Positions 13,501-28,000 of a DNA stretch of 64,000 bases are shown here, piece after piece (within the stretch, counting starts at the first letter, position 1; every line of letters starts with the position of its first letter). Position numbers and translations under genes: made by a program. The DNA is from Psoroptes ovis (taxonomy: Eukaryota; Arthropoda; Arachnida; Sarcoptiformes; Psoroptidae): NCBI GenBank assembly GCA_002943765.1, contig PQWQ01000004.1:4216001-4280000 (forward strand), written 5' to 3'. The notes beneath the pieces are model-generated. The model did no database searches and was not told where the DNA came from. It saw only the letters and a list, made by a program, of their open reading frames with translations.

Positions 13501-15864
13501 AAAACGTTGATGTTCACGGTCATTGTCGATGGCTGTGTCTGTGAATGCATTTATGACACGTTCAACACCTTTTTCAACTAATGTAACAGCAGCTAATAAT
13601 TCCAATGTTCGAACCATGTTCGGTAAACATGATGGATTCAATGATTGAACTAAAATCACGAATGCTTGCTCATTTTCTAGAATCAAATTAAATCCAACCT
13701 GTATGCAAAATAGTTAAAATCAAAATGAATTTCGGTGTATATTCATTAAAAAAAGAAATAATTACTTGATTGTTCATAAATGAATGTATGCATGCAATTA
13801 TGTTGAAAATCAATTCTGGAAGTTTTTTATCATTCGACATTTTATTGTTCTTTTGAGCTCGACTTATATTCCTTAAAATATTCAATAAATAAATATGGCC
13901 ATGATTTACACCGAATTCTCGAACCCATGATACATCTTTACAAGTCAATTCAACTCGCAATGATTTGATTAATGTTTGCAATTCTTTCGAATGAATCGAT
14001 TCTTGATTATCTTTTAAAAATTTTGCATATTCGTGCGGTGGTTTTGTTTGCTTTTCATCCAAAACAATTTTTTGATTAATCAATAAACGCTTTTTTTCAA
14101 TGCTCATCATACGCATTGAAATTTTTTGCTCTTCTTTTAAATTATATTCATTCTGTAATTGGAAAACAAAGTGTCAATTAAATATGATCATTGTTTGCTT
14201 TTCACATTGTAACAAACCAGAATCAATTTTTCAAATAATTTATCAATATTCTCATCATTTGTTGGTGTTGTCGGTGATGATGGAATCATTTTGGTATTCT
14301 ATGGTTCAAATTACAGCGATAATTAATTAATTTGTATTATTGAATAGAAGAATCAAAATTCAAACCTCATTTGATGGAACAATTTCACTAGTTGTAGAAT
14401 CTTGACGTTTATTCTTTTTACTATTGACATTCATATTTTGACCAGTATCTATATTTTGTGATGATGATGAGGATGATGATGATGACATTTTTTGTTGTTG
14501 ATGTTTATTACGTACACTATTTTCAAGTTCGTTTAAAAAACCTGTAGGCAATTTATTACTATTGTTATTGTTGTTATTTGAATTATCAATTTTAATATGA
14601 CCATTTATAGATGATAATGATGATGTGCAGTGCTGTTGTTGTTGATCTAAAATTGAATCTTTTGATGATTTTGTTGTTGGCCAAACTTGATGATTGACAT
14701 AAATCTGTTTTTGTTGTTGTTGTTGTTGTTGTGTTATTAAATCATTATTATTATTACTGTTATTTGTCCAACCATTTAATGTAATATGTGATTGTTGAGA
14801 ATAATGATGATGATGATTATTATTGTTAAAATGATGAGAATTTAGATTATTTTCACTAATATAAATTTGACCCAATTCGTATGGATTATGATTATTATTA
14901 TTATTATTATTATACGAAAAATTATTATTCAACGATATTGTCGATGTCAGTTGCTTTTTAGCATTATTATTGTTTTCACTGTTATTTAAACTTGATTGAT
15001 TAGATTTATTGCGATGTAAAATACGATTCTGAAATCATAAATTTTGGAAAAATAAAAAAAAATGATGTAAGTAAATATTCATTTCAAAAAAAAAAAAAAA
15101 CAAACTCAACATGCAAATAAAAATATGAATTAAATTTGATTCATTGATTTAAATTGAAAATTTTTGTTAAGATAAAATAAGCATTGAACATTTGTAGTGG
15201 AAATTTGATAAATTTAAAAGTAAAAATGTTCATATCACATCAAAAAATAGTTGAAAACCAAACAAAACAAAAAACAAAAAACCCATAGGCATTGAATTGG
15301 ATTTGAAAAAAAAATTAATCATGCAAATGCAATTAAGGGGGCTAAATGTTTTCAAATTCCATATCAATCATTAATTTAATGGTGCAAACCCCAAAATAAC
15401 AAGCAAACAGGATAAAGGATATTGTAATTATTATTATTATCATTAATTAATTGATTGATATGTCAAATTAGAATTTTTGGAAAAATAAACAAAAATAAAA
15501 AATAAAAATGATTTAATTCAATTCAAAAAAAAAAAAAAAAATCTCCAAAGAAAATGAAATGACATTCAATTCAAATGATTTTTTTTACAGGTGTTTTATA
15601 TAAAAATTTTACTGACTGCCATCATCATTATAAACACATGCAAATGAAAGAAATGAACTTTTTGAATAATTTGAATGAATTTCAATCAATTCTTACAATC
15701 GTATTGTTTGCCGATTCTTGTATCGATTTCTTTTTCGATGTTTTCATTTGTAATGGCTCTGGCTGCTGCTGTTGTTGTTGCTGTTGTTGAAGATTTTGTT
15801 GAGATTTTATTATTTGATTATTCAATTTACAGTTATCCTGAATTTTTTTATTATTATTCATCAT
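10543..15864 (-). CDS. dia: Diaphanous-related formin
   Basis: Nine complement exons are phase-consistent: 15697-15864, 14366-15028, 14218-14298, 13766-14152, 12947-13698, 11775-12888, 11340-11709, 10746-11267 and 10543-10667. The product is 1393 residues. It is a Rho-activated actin nucleator that elongates unbranched filaments. Domain order: an Asn/Gln/Ser-rich N-terminus (1-~280), then the GTPase-binding and FH3 armadillo region (~285-690, with DVSWVREFG and the PAYYFLIEECL segment). A coiled coil follows. The FH1 proline tracts are at ~800-865, and FH2 at ~875-1270 contains DKTAQNLSIMLS, TMACEEVLTS and GNFMNAG. The C-terminal autoinhibitory DAD is at ~1317-1348 (GLMEHLLNSLHTGSAF, then basic HKRKR). 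The domain set is complete, so a functional, autoinhibited formin is expected. The first exon is the least certain part; it is supported by an open frame with a poly-Gln run and a matching phase-0 donor. Confidence 0.93.
12349..12535 (-). other. FH1 proline-rich tract (GC-rich island in the formin)
   Basis: Repeated CCA/CCT/CCG codons encode at least four runs of Pro separated by Gly/Met, the profilin-actin delivery region. It is one of the few strongly GC-rich spots in the window. Poly-Gly/Val open frames on the opposite strand are shadows of it. Confidence 0.9.
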
Positions 15865-18800
15865 TGCTTTATGTGATTATATGATTCAATTTTCACTTTT
15901 CATAATGAATATCATCATTATCATCATTCAAAAGTAATGATTTTTGTTTGTTTGCTGTAAGTTGATCAAAATTTAAAAATTGAAAAATTTGGCATTTTAT
16001 CAATTTTTTGGAAAAATAAGAAAACAATCAACTAAAGCAACAAGTTGTTGTCGAGGTTTCCGATCAAAAAAAAAAAAAAAACAATTCAAACAATTTGATC
16101 AATTATTATTGCTGTTATTACACTGATTAATCACATATATAAATCAATAAAAAGCTTTACAATAATTCTCAGGGGGCAAAACTTACCGTGAAATTCAATC
16201 CAAGGAGATATATTTGACTTGAGTTGGAAAATTATTTTTTATTATTCAAATTTCATATTTTATATTATTATAATCGTATGCATTCTTTCTTTGAAATTTG
16301 AATTTAAAATAAATTATAAAATTAATTTCACAATAATTTTACTTATAATATATTCATTAATTCAAATTCAAATTGATTCAGTTTTCAATTTTGAATGTTG
16401 TTGTTTATTATTATTATTTGTTTATTATTTATTTATTTATAAAATTTTTTTTGATTGATTCAATAAATATCTCAACATATATATGTGTTTGGTTCATTCA
16501 TTCATTCGATCATTCATTCAATCTAAATTATTCAAGACATATTTCATTCAATTAATAATCAATTTTTCCTTGTTGTTTATTATTATTGTTGTTGTTGAAA
16601 ACATACACACACACGTACTACAATCAAATGCATCATCTCGCTGACAAAAAAAAAATCAAACGTTAACAAACCACTACTCAACAAAAAAAATTATTAAAAT
16701 GAAAAAAATCCATTAACACAAACGAAATCGTTGTGGAGCATTCAACAAGCAAAACAACGGCGGCCAAAGCAACAACTATTCATGTTTATGTGTATGTATG
16801 CATGTATCATCATCATCATCATCATTCACATTGATCGCGCATGGTTTTCATTCGCGTAAACTAAAAAAAATGTAAGTTTCATATTTTTTTTCAAAGCTGA
16901 AAAAATTTTTATAAAAAAAATTTCAACTTTTCCAGTTAATCTTAGTAATAGTAGTAATAGCAACAACAACAACAACAGCAGTGGTTATATTTGCCATAAT
17001 GGATTTTATTGGTCAAAATTTATTTCGCAAATTTTGCATTTGCAAGCGGCAACTAACCAACCAACCAACTAGCAACCGAACAACAACAAGTGTTTCTTAC
17101 CTTTCAAATTTAAAAATAACAAGTTTTTTTCATTTTTCCACTTATTCCACCTGTGTGTGTAACATATATGAACACATTCTTGCAGTACCAAATTTCATTT
17201 TTTTCAAATATTTAAGAAAACACATGTAGAAAAATATAGATGAATATATGGCATGGCAGAATGAAAATATGGTAAAAAAAAATTTGAAAAAATAAATAAA
17301 CTGATAGCACACTGTGCTTTCATATTGGCAAAAATTTTTGACTTGTTCTCTTTCTCTTCTTTTCTCTCCAAACAAATCTCTTCTGATCGCGAAATGCGCA
17401 AGTTTTGGCAGCAAGATCATATATATGACAAAAGCACGGCCAAGGACCAGTGTTTGTTTTTGATTATTTTCTCCTTTAATTACCAAACAACAGATGGTGA
17501 TATTGAAGCTTGCCTAAATACAAATGCCAAGGTATTATTGGTAATATTTTTCTTTGTAAAAAAAAATTTTTTGAGTTAAGATAATCGTAAAATAAATAAT
17601 AAATTATTGAGTGTAAAATATTATGTAATATTATGTTTATTTTCCTTGCATTTTCAGTGTTTATTTTGAATTTAAATTTATTATTTCAAAATATTTCTAC
17701 GAAATGTTCAATTCTGTTTATCGTTTACGTAAAATTGAGTAAAATGAGTTGAATTTTCCATTCCAATTTCAACAAAAATAAAAAAAACCATGGTTACAAA
17801 CTATCGAAAAATGAACGAATCCTCGACACAGAAATAATTCCATCAAACATTAAAAGAGAACTCGGAATATTCCTCATCATCATCATTGTTTATCATCCAT
17901 AAACATCTAATTTCGGTTCCTTTATTTATTTATTTTTAATTAATTTATTTGCTTAGTTTTAATTATAATTTTTATTTATTCACATATTTATTATCTGTGT
18001 TTGTTTAGAGAAAAAAAAATTACGAAATTTCAACCAACCAAACATTTTCTTAAATCAAATTATTAGTCAAAAATCAATCAATGAATCAATCATTGAATCA
18101 TTGAAATGTGGAAAAATAATGATTATTTAATAATAAAAAAAAATTTTTTTACTACATTTGTTTTGCCTTGTAAATTGTGAGTAAATGGAAAATCATTTAA
18201 TAATTAAATAAATAAACAAATGAATGAATAAACATTTTTTTTCAATTACATACAATTATCATTATTATTAAATGTTGTTTTTTGTTTTTTTTTGGCCATA
18301 AATATTAATTTAAATTCTCTTTTTATATTTTGTTCTGCTTATTTTCAAAATTATCTCCTCGTAATAATAATAATAATAATCTTTTCTCTTTTTTAATCGA
18401 CAAAATCCTTGTTTTCCACATAATATATTTCATTGATGGATTTGTATGTGGATTTGTTTGCGTCAAAACATATTAAAATTCCTATCAATTCTCATTTTGA
18501 TTGTGTGTATGTGTGTGCATATTTAGTTTCAACTTGTATGACAAGTTGTTGTATGCATTTTTTTTGATGATTCTCTACAAATATCATCATTTTATCAAAT
18601 AAATTAAATTATTCGTTCTTCTCTCTTTCTTTCACTGATTTAAAATCAACAAAAATTCATGATGTTTTTGTGTGTGATTGATGTGCAATGATAATAATAA
18701 TGATGATGATGATTACATTATAGATGATTAATACAGATACCATGTTTGAATCATCATCATTGATGATTATCGATTGAAGAAGAGGAATGATTAAACATCC

Positions 18801-20655
18801 ATTGCCATCCACCACCACTACTGCTAATCATCATCAATATTAACATATGCAAACATCAATTAAGGATTCATTTTTTGTGAAAGAAGAATTGTTTGAGTTT
18901 AAGAAGAAGAAGAGAAAAATAATTTGAATATAATTATTATTATCATCGAAATTTCAATTAATCATATTAACTAAAAAAACAAAAATATTCGTGCCTCGTA
19001 TTCGTTAAATCCCCTCATATGAATACATATGTTTGAAACATTGAAAAAATGAAAAAGAAGAAAAAAAGAAATTTGCTTAAATTTACATATGATTCAATCA
19101 ATTGATCATTAGCTATTCATCTTCCATGGCTGTTTTATTGAAAAATAATTTTAAAAAATAAAAATAAAAATTTGTTGTCCAATTAATAAATGATGATGAT
19201 TTGTTTTTCATGATATGGTAAGTAATTAAAAAAAATTTTGATTTCTTTTCCGTAATAATTTTAATCAAATTTTATTTTTTGAAAAAATAAAAATAAAAAC
19301 AGGTGAATCAATGATAAACGATATTTATTTATTTACTTACATACACCACTCTAAATTTGTCCGAATCAATAACGAACAAAAAAAAAAAAAAAATATTGTG
19401 TGAAAACAAAAATATCTCTGTGTCCACAACAAATATAAATTGATTTAAAAATTCAAATCAATTTGGAACAACAAATTTCATTTTATTTCAAATATTTCAA
19501 CGAAATTTTAATGAAATTTTATGAAATTCAACTAACCAATAATGTGAAGTTAAGTAAAAAATGTCCAAACTCTTTTTTTTTACTCCAAAATATTTAAAAA
19601 TGACATAAATAAATATAAAAAAATTTTTTGTACAAATCACAAGTATCGTTCAAATATATTTATATATCAATTTTCAATCTAATATTTATATTTATAAATC
19701 AGTGAATATTTATTTAATTTGTGCATTTTCAACTTTCTTTTTTTTATTTTTGATAATTTTATATTTTATTCATGTTTCTGTCTTCTTCGTTGGAGAAAAA
19801 CAAAAATATAATTTGTTTTGATGAAATTTTCATGTAAATCAAATACAACAAACAAACAATGAACAGAGTAAATAAACAAATATATTCACGTATATGTGTC
19901 TATCATTATTATTATTATTATTATGATTATCTTGATGTCTCGATTTGGAATGTGTTCAAATGAGAATAATAATAATAACAATAACAATGATAATGACAGT
20001 TTTTTACGTTTAATTTCAATGCATTTTCAGTTACATTTTAATTATTTTTGTTTTTTGCTGCTATACAAATTCATTTGTTTGTGATTATTTTGTGAAAATT
20101 TCTCCTTTTATTTCTATTTTCGTATTCACCGTTTACATTTTTTTAAAAATGTTTTTTTTTATAATTTCGACAAATTATTATGTGATCAATCATAAATGAA
20201 TGTCATTCATATGTGTATCATTTTGAATATTCATTCATTCATTCATTCAGTAGAAACGACAAAATTTAATTGTTTTTCGCCGTGAAAAAAATTAAAGAAA
20301 CGTAAACATCACATTGAATTGCTTGAATCAGTCATCATCAGATTATTTTTGATTTGAAAATTCTAGTCGTTTAGTTTTTTTCAATGTATTAAGTCAAATA
20401 AAAATTTCAGATGAAATAATAAATTAAATCAAATGAAATCATCGACAATTGTTGTCATTGGATACTGTTGTTGTTGATAACAAGCAATTTAATAATTATG
20501 AAATCAACAAGTAGTAATTTATGTATTTAATGTTTTTAAAGTTTAATTCAAAAAAAATTGCTGGGCGTCAATTCTATGTTAATAAATAAATAAATAAATA
20601 AATTTGCCATCAATATTATTGTTAGATTTTGTCAAAATCAACATTCAAAAGCAAA
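15865..20655. other. Divergent intergenic region between dia and FHIP1
   Basis: About 4.8 kb separates two divergent start codons, so promoters and 5'UTR exons of both genes should lie here. Candidate splice sites include a minus-strand donor with the exon ending at 16187 (CACG|GTAAGT) and a minus-strand donor near 17101 (GAAAG|GTAAGA). On the plus strand there are donor/acceptor pairs at about 16871/16935 and 19218/19302. A less AT-rich, more complex stretch spans roughly 16650-17560. The rest is poly-A/T and simple repeats. I see no confident gene. Confidence 0.55.
16187..17101 (-). promoter_or_regulatory. Putative 5'UTR / promoter zone of dia
   Basis: A strong minus-strand donor follows 16187. 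An acceptor-like site on the same strand at about 15956 (AACTTACAG) would join it to the exon containing ATG 15864. That leader would carry a short upstream ORF of about 13 codons before the main start. A second minus-strand donor lies near 17101, so a first exon further upstream is possible. Based on splice consensus and position only. Confidence 0.3.
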
Positions 20656-23600
20656 ATGGTCATTTCGAATGCATTCACAAATAATAATAATAATAATTTA
20701 ACATCAATCAATAATCATCAATCATCAATGAATAATAATAATAATAATAGTAATAATCAAATGTCATCATTATCAACAAATGATGATTATAATTACAGTA
20801 GTAGCCGTTATTCATCATTACAGGATAGTGAATCGATCAAAAGTGCCATAATTGATTCATTTCGTATGCATTGGATACAAGCATGGTCAATAATGGAATG
20901 TAAAATATTGGATGATATAATGATCGATGATTTGTCAAGTATTGTTAATCATATTGAACAAATGATATCATTATTGATTGAAGAAAATATTAATATTAAT
21001 AATATTAATGATATGCGTACACAGACCAGTATTTCATCATTGAATCAAGATATTAAAAATGAACAAATATCAACAACATCATCGACCACACCATCAACAT
21101 CGATATCATCGGATAATAATCAACATCAGCCACAACAACAACATAATTCATCAATTGATTCATCAACGACGACAACATTGACACCATTATTAGAATTTTT
21201 GACTCAAGAAAATATTTTCTATAAAATTTATGAATGGTCAGAAATATCAGGCGAATGGAAACATATAATGTATTTGGAGCAATTAAAATTATATGATTTA
21301 TTAATTAGTCAATTGTGCCAAAATGAATTACAAACATTATTATTGTTATTGTTAAAAGAGAAAACATTTATTAAGCCATTATTATTTCTATTGAATTCAT
21401 TATCATTATTTTTAATGGATTCATCTAAAACAATAATGAAAAACAATAATAATAATAATAATCAAAACGAAATAATGATTAATGATATCAATTGTTTGAA
21501 TGAAATTGAAAAACGATTAGTCATATTATTAAATTCATTATGTGTAATTATTAATCAACATAATCAATTATTTAATTTATTTATTATAAATGATGGTAAA
21601 AGATTTTTTAATGATAACAATGATACTGTTAATGGTTTTGATGATAAAATGTATAATTTTGATGATGATGAAAATGATATAACAATCACTACAAACAATA
21701 ATAATAATAATAATGTTTGTGATGATAATATTGACCGTAATGAGCTCAAACAATCACGAAAAAAATCTAGTCAAAATAATTATAATAATAATAATAATAA
21801 CGATCAACAATCAATAATGTTGGACTGTGATAATTCATTAATTAATATTGAAAATAAAAACAATAATAATTATTATTATAATGATGATAATTATGATATA
21901 TTTGAAAATTTTTCTTTCCCATTATTTACATTATTAATCAAATTTTTACATCGTAATAATGCAATTGGACAACAATCAAGAGATTCAATATTGATATGTT
22001 TATCTAAGACACAATCAAATGAATGTCTAGCATATTATATTGCTAATTATACTGATTTTTGTCCATTATTGGCAACTGGTTTGAGTGGATATTTTTCATC
22101 ATTACCTCGTGAATTAATATCAGCTTATAATAATAATGATTGTGATGATTTTTCTAAAAATTCTTATAATAATTTTGATAATAATGAATCAATGCAATAT
22201 CAATCATATCAATTTAAAAATTATCATCATCAATTTTATGATATCAACAATGATGACAGCGAATCGATCAAAAATATTGAAATATTTTTAAAATGTTTAG
22301 ATTTTTTCAATGCTGTCGTACAAATATCGCATCCAATTATTCAAGTGCAGCTTTTAAAATTTACATATAATGGTTTTCTTATTTCGGTTATTGGACCAGC
22401 ATTACATCAGGTAAATTTTGTAATTTTTTTTCTTAAAATTTTTGTCTTAATGTTTTCAGTAATCATATGGACAAACATACGTATATTCACAATAAAAATA
22501 ATCGATATTTCAAATTTTTTTTTCATTCAATTCAATTCAAATTTCGCCTGTCAAAGGATGCATCCAATGTTTCGATTAATGATCTTGAAACATTACCATC
22601 ATATTCGGTGGGTATATTTTGTTTTTGATTCTGTTCAATCTATTTATAATCTTGGGCCTATTTTGAATTGCATGGATGGTTTTTCATGATTAATTATGTT
22701 GCTGTTTTGCATGATTATTTTTATTTTTCAAAATTGATGCTTTGAAATTTTTTTTAATTGATATAAATCTAATTAATTCTTATAATGATTTCACACAGAA
22801 TACATTGAATGAAATAATAACGACGACAGCTTACCTGGATCTATTCATACGTACCACAAATGAACCGAAATTAATCCGGATATTTTTGGAATTTTTATGT
22901 TTTGAAATTTATGATAATAATATCATCATTAATACACTGATAAATCGTATCAAAGCAAAATCAAAGGTAAATCAAATGATCGTAGTTTACTCGATTTGGA
23001 AAATTTTCATTTAATCAATTTTAATTCAAATAGTTATCACTGGTAACATTAATATTTTTCAAAACATTGATCGATTTAAATTGTGAAGATTTATTGTATG
23101 AATTGATATTCAAGTATGTTTTTTTTTCGTAATGATTTTTGGATTATTTTATAATTTTCAAATTTTTCTTCACAGATATCTAATACGTGGTAAACACATG
23201 AGACATCAAGAATTGATTAATAGTTTTGATGAAAATTTAAATGAAAATTCATCATCATCGACGACAACGACAAAACGTGAAAACTCTAATAATAAACAAC
23301 AACAAAATCAGTCATATCAATCATATCAAAAAAATTGGCTAACAATGTCTGCGCAGAAATTATTGTCAACTAGTTTATCATATTATTTGAATAATTTATG
23401 TCCAAACCATCAAACATCGACGACTAGTGACAATCATTATAATTATTCAAGAATGAATTCAAGTTCATTTAATAATAAAAATTGCAATAAATGTAATTAT
23501 GATAATTATTATAATGTTTATATTGATTATTTGATCGATGCAAAATTTGAAATCGAACAATGTTCACAAGCCACAAAGAAATGGCGCAATAATTATAATG

Positions 23601-24952
23601 ATGTTTGTTTATTATTGAACAACATACAAGATGATAATATTGTATTTTCAACCATTGATAAAAATTATAATGATTATAATAATTACGAAAATGACCAGCA
23701 GCAGCAACAGCAACAAAAATCAACAATCGATGTCGATGATGATGATGATGATGATTTAATAATAAATATAAATGATTTAATCAAACAAAATTCTTTGATA
23801 GCCAAATATTCTTCAAGTTTTAAAATGAAAAATTGTGATTATGATTTGAGGCTGAAAAAATTCATCAATACCACTAATAATATTAATAATAATAATAATA
23901 ATAATAGTGTGAACCCGAATCTTAAGCATTTAAATCATCGATCAAGTTCTAGGGTTTTTAATTATATGAACAACAACAAAAATAAAATTCCACATAATAA
24001 AATTAAATCAAATGACACCGATTCATTCAACGATGACACAACGATTGGACCATTTTTATCAATATTATTTACGAAATTTGAAAATTTTTTCGACAATGAT
24101 TTCATAACGAATTTACATTTAACGAACCTACTAACAAGATTATGTTATTTTCCACATAATTTATTATTATCATTGCTATTCAATGAAACATTGATACGTG
24201 CAAAAAATGTCCCATGTTTTTTGCACATCATACAAAAATTAAGTATTATTGCACAAAATTATTGCGATGAAATACCTGAATTTGAACAAATATTTAATTT
24301 AGCAAAATTAAACTTGAAAACAATGTCATTAGATGATTTAGATTGTTCACTGTTGTTGACAACAACATCAACTAATAATAAACAAAATAATCATTGCTCA
24401 AACATTTTTCATGCTAATACGAATACCAATTATCGTTCAACAAAAACAAATGAATCGAATGATCAACATCAAGGTAATTATGCAGGTTATTCAATGCATT
24501 GTTTAATAATCCATTTCTTTAATCCAAAAAAGGATCTCAACATAAAGCATTTGGTTTATTGAAAAATTTTTTTCTACGAGCAACAAATTCATCATCATCG
24601 TCATCAACGACGTCCACAATTAATCGTCGTCCAAGCAATGCATCGATCGCTTCATCTACGGGTCAAATAATGGAAGAAATTTCTTCAGGCGGAATCAGGT
24701 AACTTTTCTAATCAGAAAAATGAGTAAAGATTTAATCATCCATTGTTTTGCTACAGGTTCATCAATCAAACATTATTAAAACAACAACGTGAATTACGTG
24801 AACAAAAACAACATCAAAAAAATGTCGATAATTTCAATCAAATTGTTTATAATTTAATTATTTTCGATGAATTTTTAATGGAATTATCAACATTATTAAT
24901 TGAACATTCATTGCGAAATATTGACATTTGTAATCAAAAATTAAACGGATGA
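20656..24952 (+). CDS. FHIP1: FHIP1/FAM160A homologue (FTS-Hook-interacting protein)
   Basis: Six exons: 20656-22410, 22799-22966, 23034-23113, 23176-24473, 24533-24698 and 24757-24952. All are GT-AG and in phase, giving 1220 residues. The fourth intron is only 59 bp. FHIP proteins join FTS and Hook and so link early endosomes to dynein. Conserved segments appear in family order: LLEFLTQENIFYKIYEWSE, then LEQLKLYDLLISQL. Next come KFLHRNNAIGQQSRDSILICL and CPLLATGLSGYFSSLPREL, then FNAVVQISHPIIQVQLLKF and NGFLISVIGPALHQ. A C-terminal part follows with GPFLSILFTKFENFF and VYNLIIFDEFLMELSTLL. Asn/Asp/Ser-rich insertions separate these blocks and make it longer than vertebrate forms. ATG 20656 is the first Met of the open frame. 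The stop lies 83 bp from the convergent Sec8 stop. Confidence 0.9.
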
Positions 24953-24975
24953 AAATTCATTCAATTTTTATGCAA

Positions 24976-24981
24976 TTTATT
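24976..24981 (-). terminator. Sec8 poly(A) signal
   Basis: An exact AATAAA on the minus strand lies about 55 bp past the Sec8 stop and only 24 bp beyond the stop codon of convergent FHIP1. The 3' ends of the two mRNAs therefore probably overlap as antisense. Confidence 0.55.
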
Positions 24982-25035
24982 TTTGACTATATATTTTTAT
25001 ATGAAAATATTGTTTTTGATCAAAAAGATAAAAAA

Positions 25036-28000
25036 TTATGAAATAACTTCGGCTAAAATATGATTTAAACGATTCAATAGCTTTTGCAGCTGCAAATTTG
25101 ATTGATGTTGATCAATACTATTACTTGCTACCGATGTTGTTGTTGCAGTGTTATTCAACATTGTTGCCGGTGTTGTCGATGATGATGAATCGACACCTGT
25201 TTGACATAATCCACTTTGGTGTAATAATGTAATGGCACTTATATATTCTTGTGGTTTAAATTGTCTACCACGTTCAATGATACTCGAAAATATTTCCTCT
25301 GGTGTTAACAAAAGCATTTCAAAATATTGTCTGGCATGATCTAATGCCAATTCTCGTGATTTGGTTAGCGTTGATAAACGTCTTTGTATATCATAAATAG
25401 CACGACATGCACGTTTGATACCGTTTAATTTTACTCGTTTAACAGACATTGCTGAATTGATAAATTTGGATGCAATCAAATGACCAAGACCTTCAAATAT
25501 GTAGCCCATTTTTGCTGGTGATAATTGAGCAGCTGATATTTCAGTGTACATACGTTGTAAATCTTCTAATAATGGCATTATTCTGCCATCATCTGAAAGA
25601 TCTGTTGATGTATGATTGCTTAAATGTATGGAACGAGCATTACTTCCATAATCAGATGTTTGTATCATCATACTAGGTGCTGGTGTTGTGAAAAATTGGG
25701 CATCAAGCGCTTGCAAATGATAACAACAATGAACACGTATTTCTAAATGTAAAACCATGAGACATAATTGGCCAAATTCTTCAAAATCGACAATCAATTG
25801 ATTTAATGTAGCTATTATAACATCAGATGAATCATTTGATGAATTTTTACGATTTCTCCTGTTTGATGATGGCTGTTCTGTCTTTGAATTTTGTTGTTCA
25901 AATTGATTTGATTGTATCATTTGTACCAGATGATCACAACGTGCAGCTAACCATTCGAATGATTGCTGCATATTTGCTAATAATGTCAATTGACCAGGAT
26001 TCCATATTAATTCAGATTGAGTTATTTCTTGTGATAATAATTTCAATAAAATATCAATTTCACTCGCCGTACGTTCTCTGATATCTTCAGGAGATTCTAC
26101 ATCAAATGACATTGATGTTGATAATTGTCGATTGATAATCATCATTTGACGGCGTGATGGTGCATTGTTTGCATGTCGATGATGCGAATGTAATGATGAC
26201 AGTGATGATGCTGCTCCACTTCTTGATTGCTGAATGGCAATTTCTAATTGAATCCAATTTGGTTGTGATTTTAATAATCGATTAACATCTTCATTACGTG
26301 CCCAATATGCTGAAAGTATTGATCGTCTTTGATCAGCATTCGTTAACATTGTTGATGATTGATTGGATTCGGTTAGATCAAGATTAGAAATGCCACTCAT
26401 TATGGATTGATTGATTGTTAGCGTTGATCCTGATGGTTGCATTATTTCAGTTGTTACTGTATCATATAAACGTGTACAAGTATCTTTGTATGCTGTCAAT
26501 ACATTACAAATGTAACCTAAATAATGTTGCCGATATTCCGACATCGCTATCATTAACATGCTTAAATCATAAACAGCAACATCGACCAATACAGCTGATT
26601 CTAATAACAAAAGTGTTATATCATTACCAGAACCGATCGAAACTGATGGTCCAGATGCTGGCGATTGTTGGTTATTGTTATCAATCTTTGAATTATTAGA
26701 TGATGATGATGATGGTCCAATCATTTTATGATTAGCAACATTTTGTTTCTGTGATTGATCTTTCGTTTGATTCGGCTGCTTTTTTTGCAATAAAATCGTC
26801 ACACCTGATTCAAGACTTTTTTGTGCTTGTTCTAACATTGCATCTAATTGTGAATTGATGTGTTGAGTGAATTTTTCTGAGCTATTCATTAAATATGATT
26901 GCAATGTATTGATTTGTTGCTGATTTTTGGCATCAATATTTTTCATTTTAATTGGACATTTATGCACATGTTCTAATAATGTATCATAAATTAAAACTAA
27001 ATTATCAGGACTTTGGCCACAAATTGAACGTAAAGAATCGAATAAACGATTATTTATATTGTTCATTATTGAAGATGATTGCTGTTGATTATTTGATAAT
27101 TTATTCATATCCGAAGATTGATCATTTGCTGAGGCACTATTATTTTCCATTTGTTTTTCATTATTATTATCATTCATCGATTCTGTTTGTCGTTGCTGTT
27201 GCTGTAGAAAACTGTTCCATGATATTGCTTGTGTTGAATGATCAAATTTAAATAAATTCGATTGATTTGTTCGCCAATTATTTGGTGAAAATGTATGCAA
27301 CAAATTATGACCGGATGATACTGTATGCAATGTTCCAGTTGGATTTGTTGTTCCACTACTGGAAACATTGGCAGACATATTTGATTGATCAGTTTGATCG
27401 TTTGTCGTCATCGCTGCTGTTCCGCCAGAGCCACTAATAACATTTGTATTGGATGTATTTTTTGACATCATAACATTAACAGCATTCATTGCCCCGGCAA
27501 CAACCATTGGGCGTCGTTTGGAGAAAAAACTTGAATAATTTTCTGGACAACCAGCATTACCACTGACAGATGAATTTGTTGAATTTGTATTGCTTAATCC
27601 GAATAACATATTGACAGCAGCTGATGGTAAAAATGATTGAACTAAATTATAATTCATAGCATTACCAATAGGACCCGTAGAAGATGCTTGGCCTGATATT
27701 TGTGAAATGTCCAAGTAATAATCCAATAATTGTTGAATAAGTAATTGTATTTTCGTCCAAATATCAGTTGATGAATAAAACACAGATGTTTTATCGATTT
27801 GATTAGAATCAAAATCATCTTGATAATCATTATTCATATTATCAGCCATTGCTGCCATATTTAATGCAGATTCTATGCGTTTCAGATTAATCAATACAAC
27901 TTCATCATGCAATTCCATTATATGATAGAATTGTCTGATTAACATATCGAATAATTGTTTCAATTGTATTGATGTACGTGGCCATTGTGATTGTAATTGA

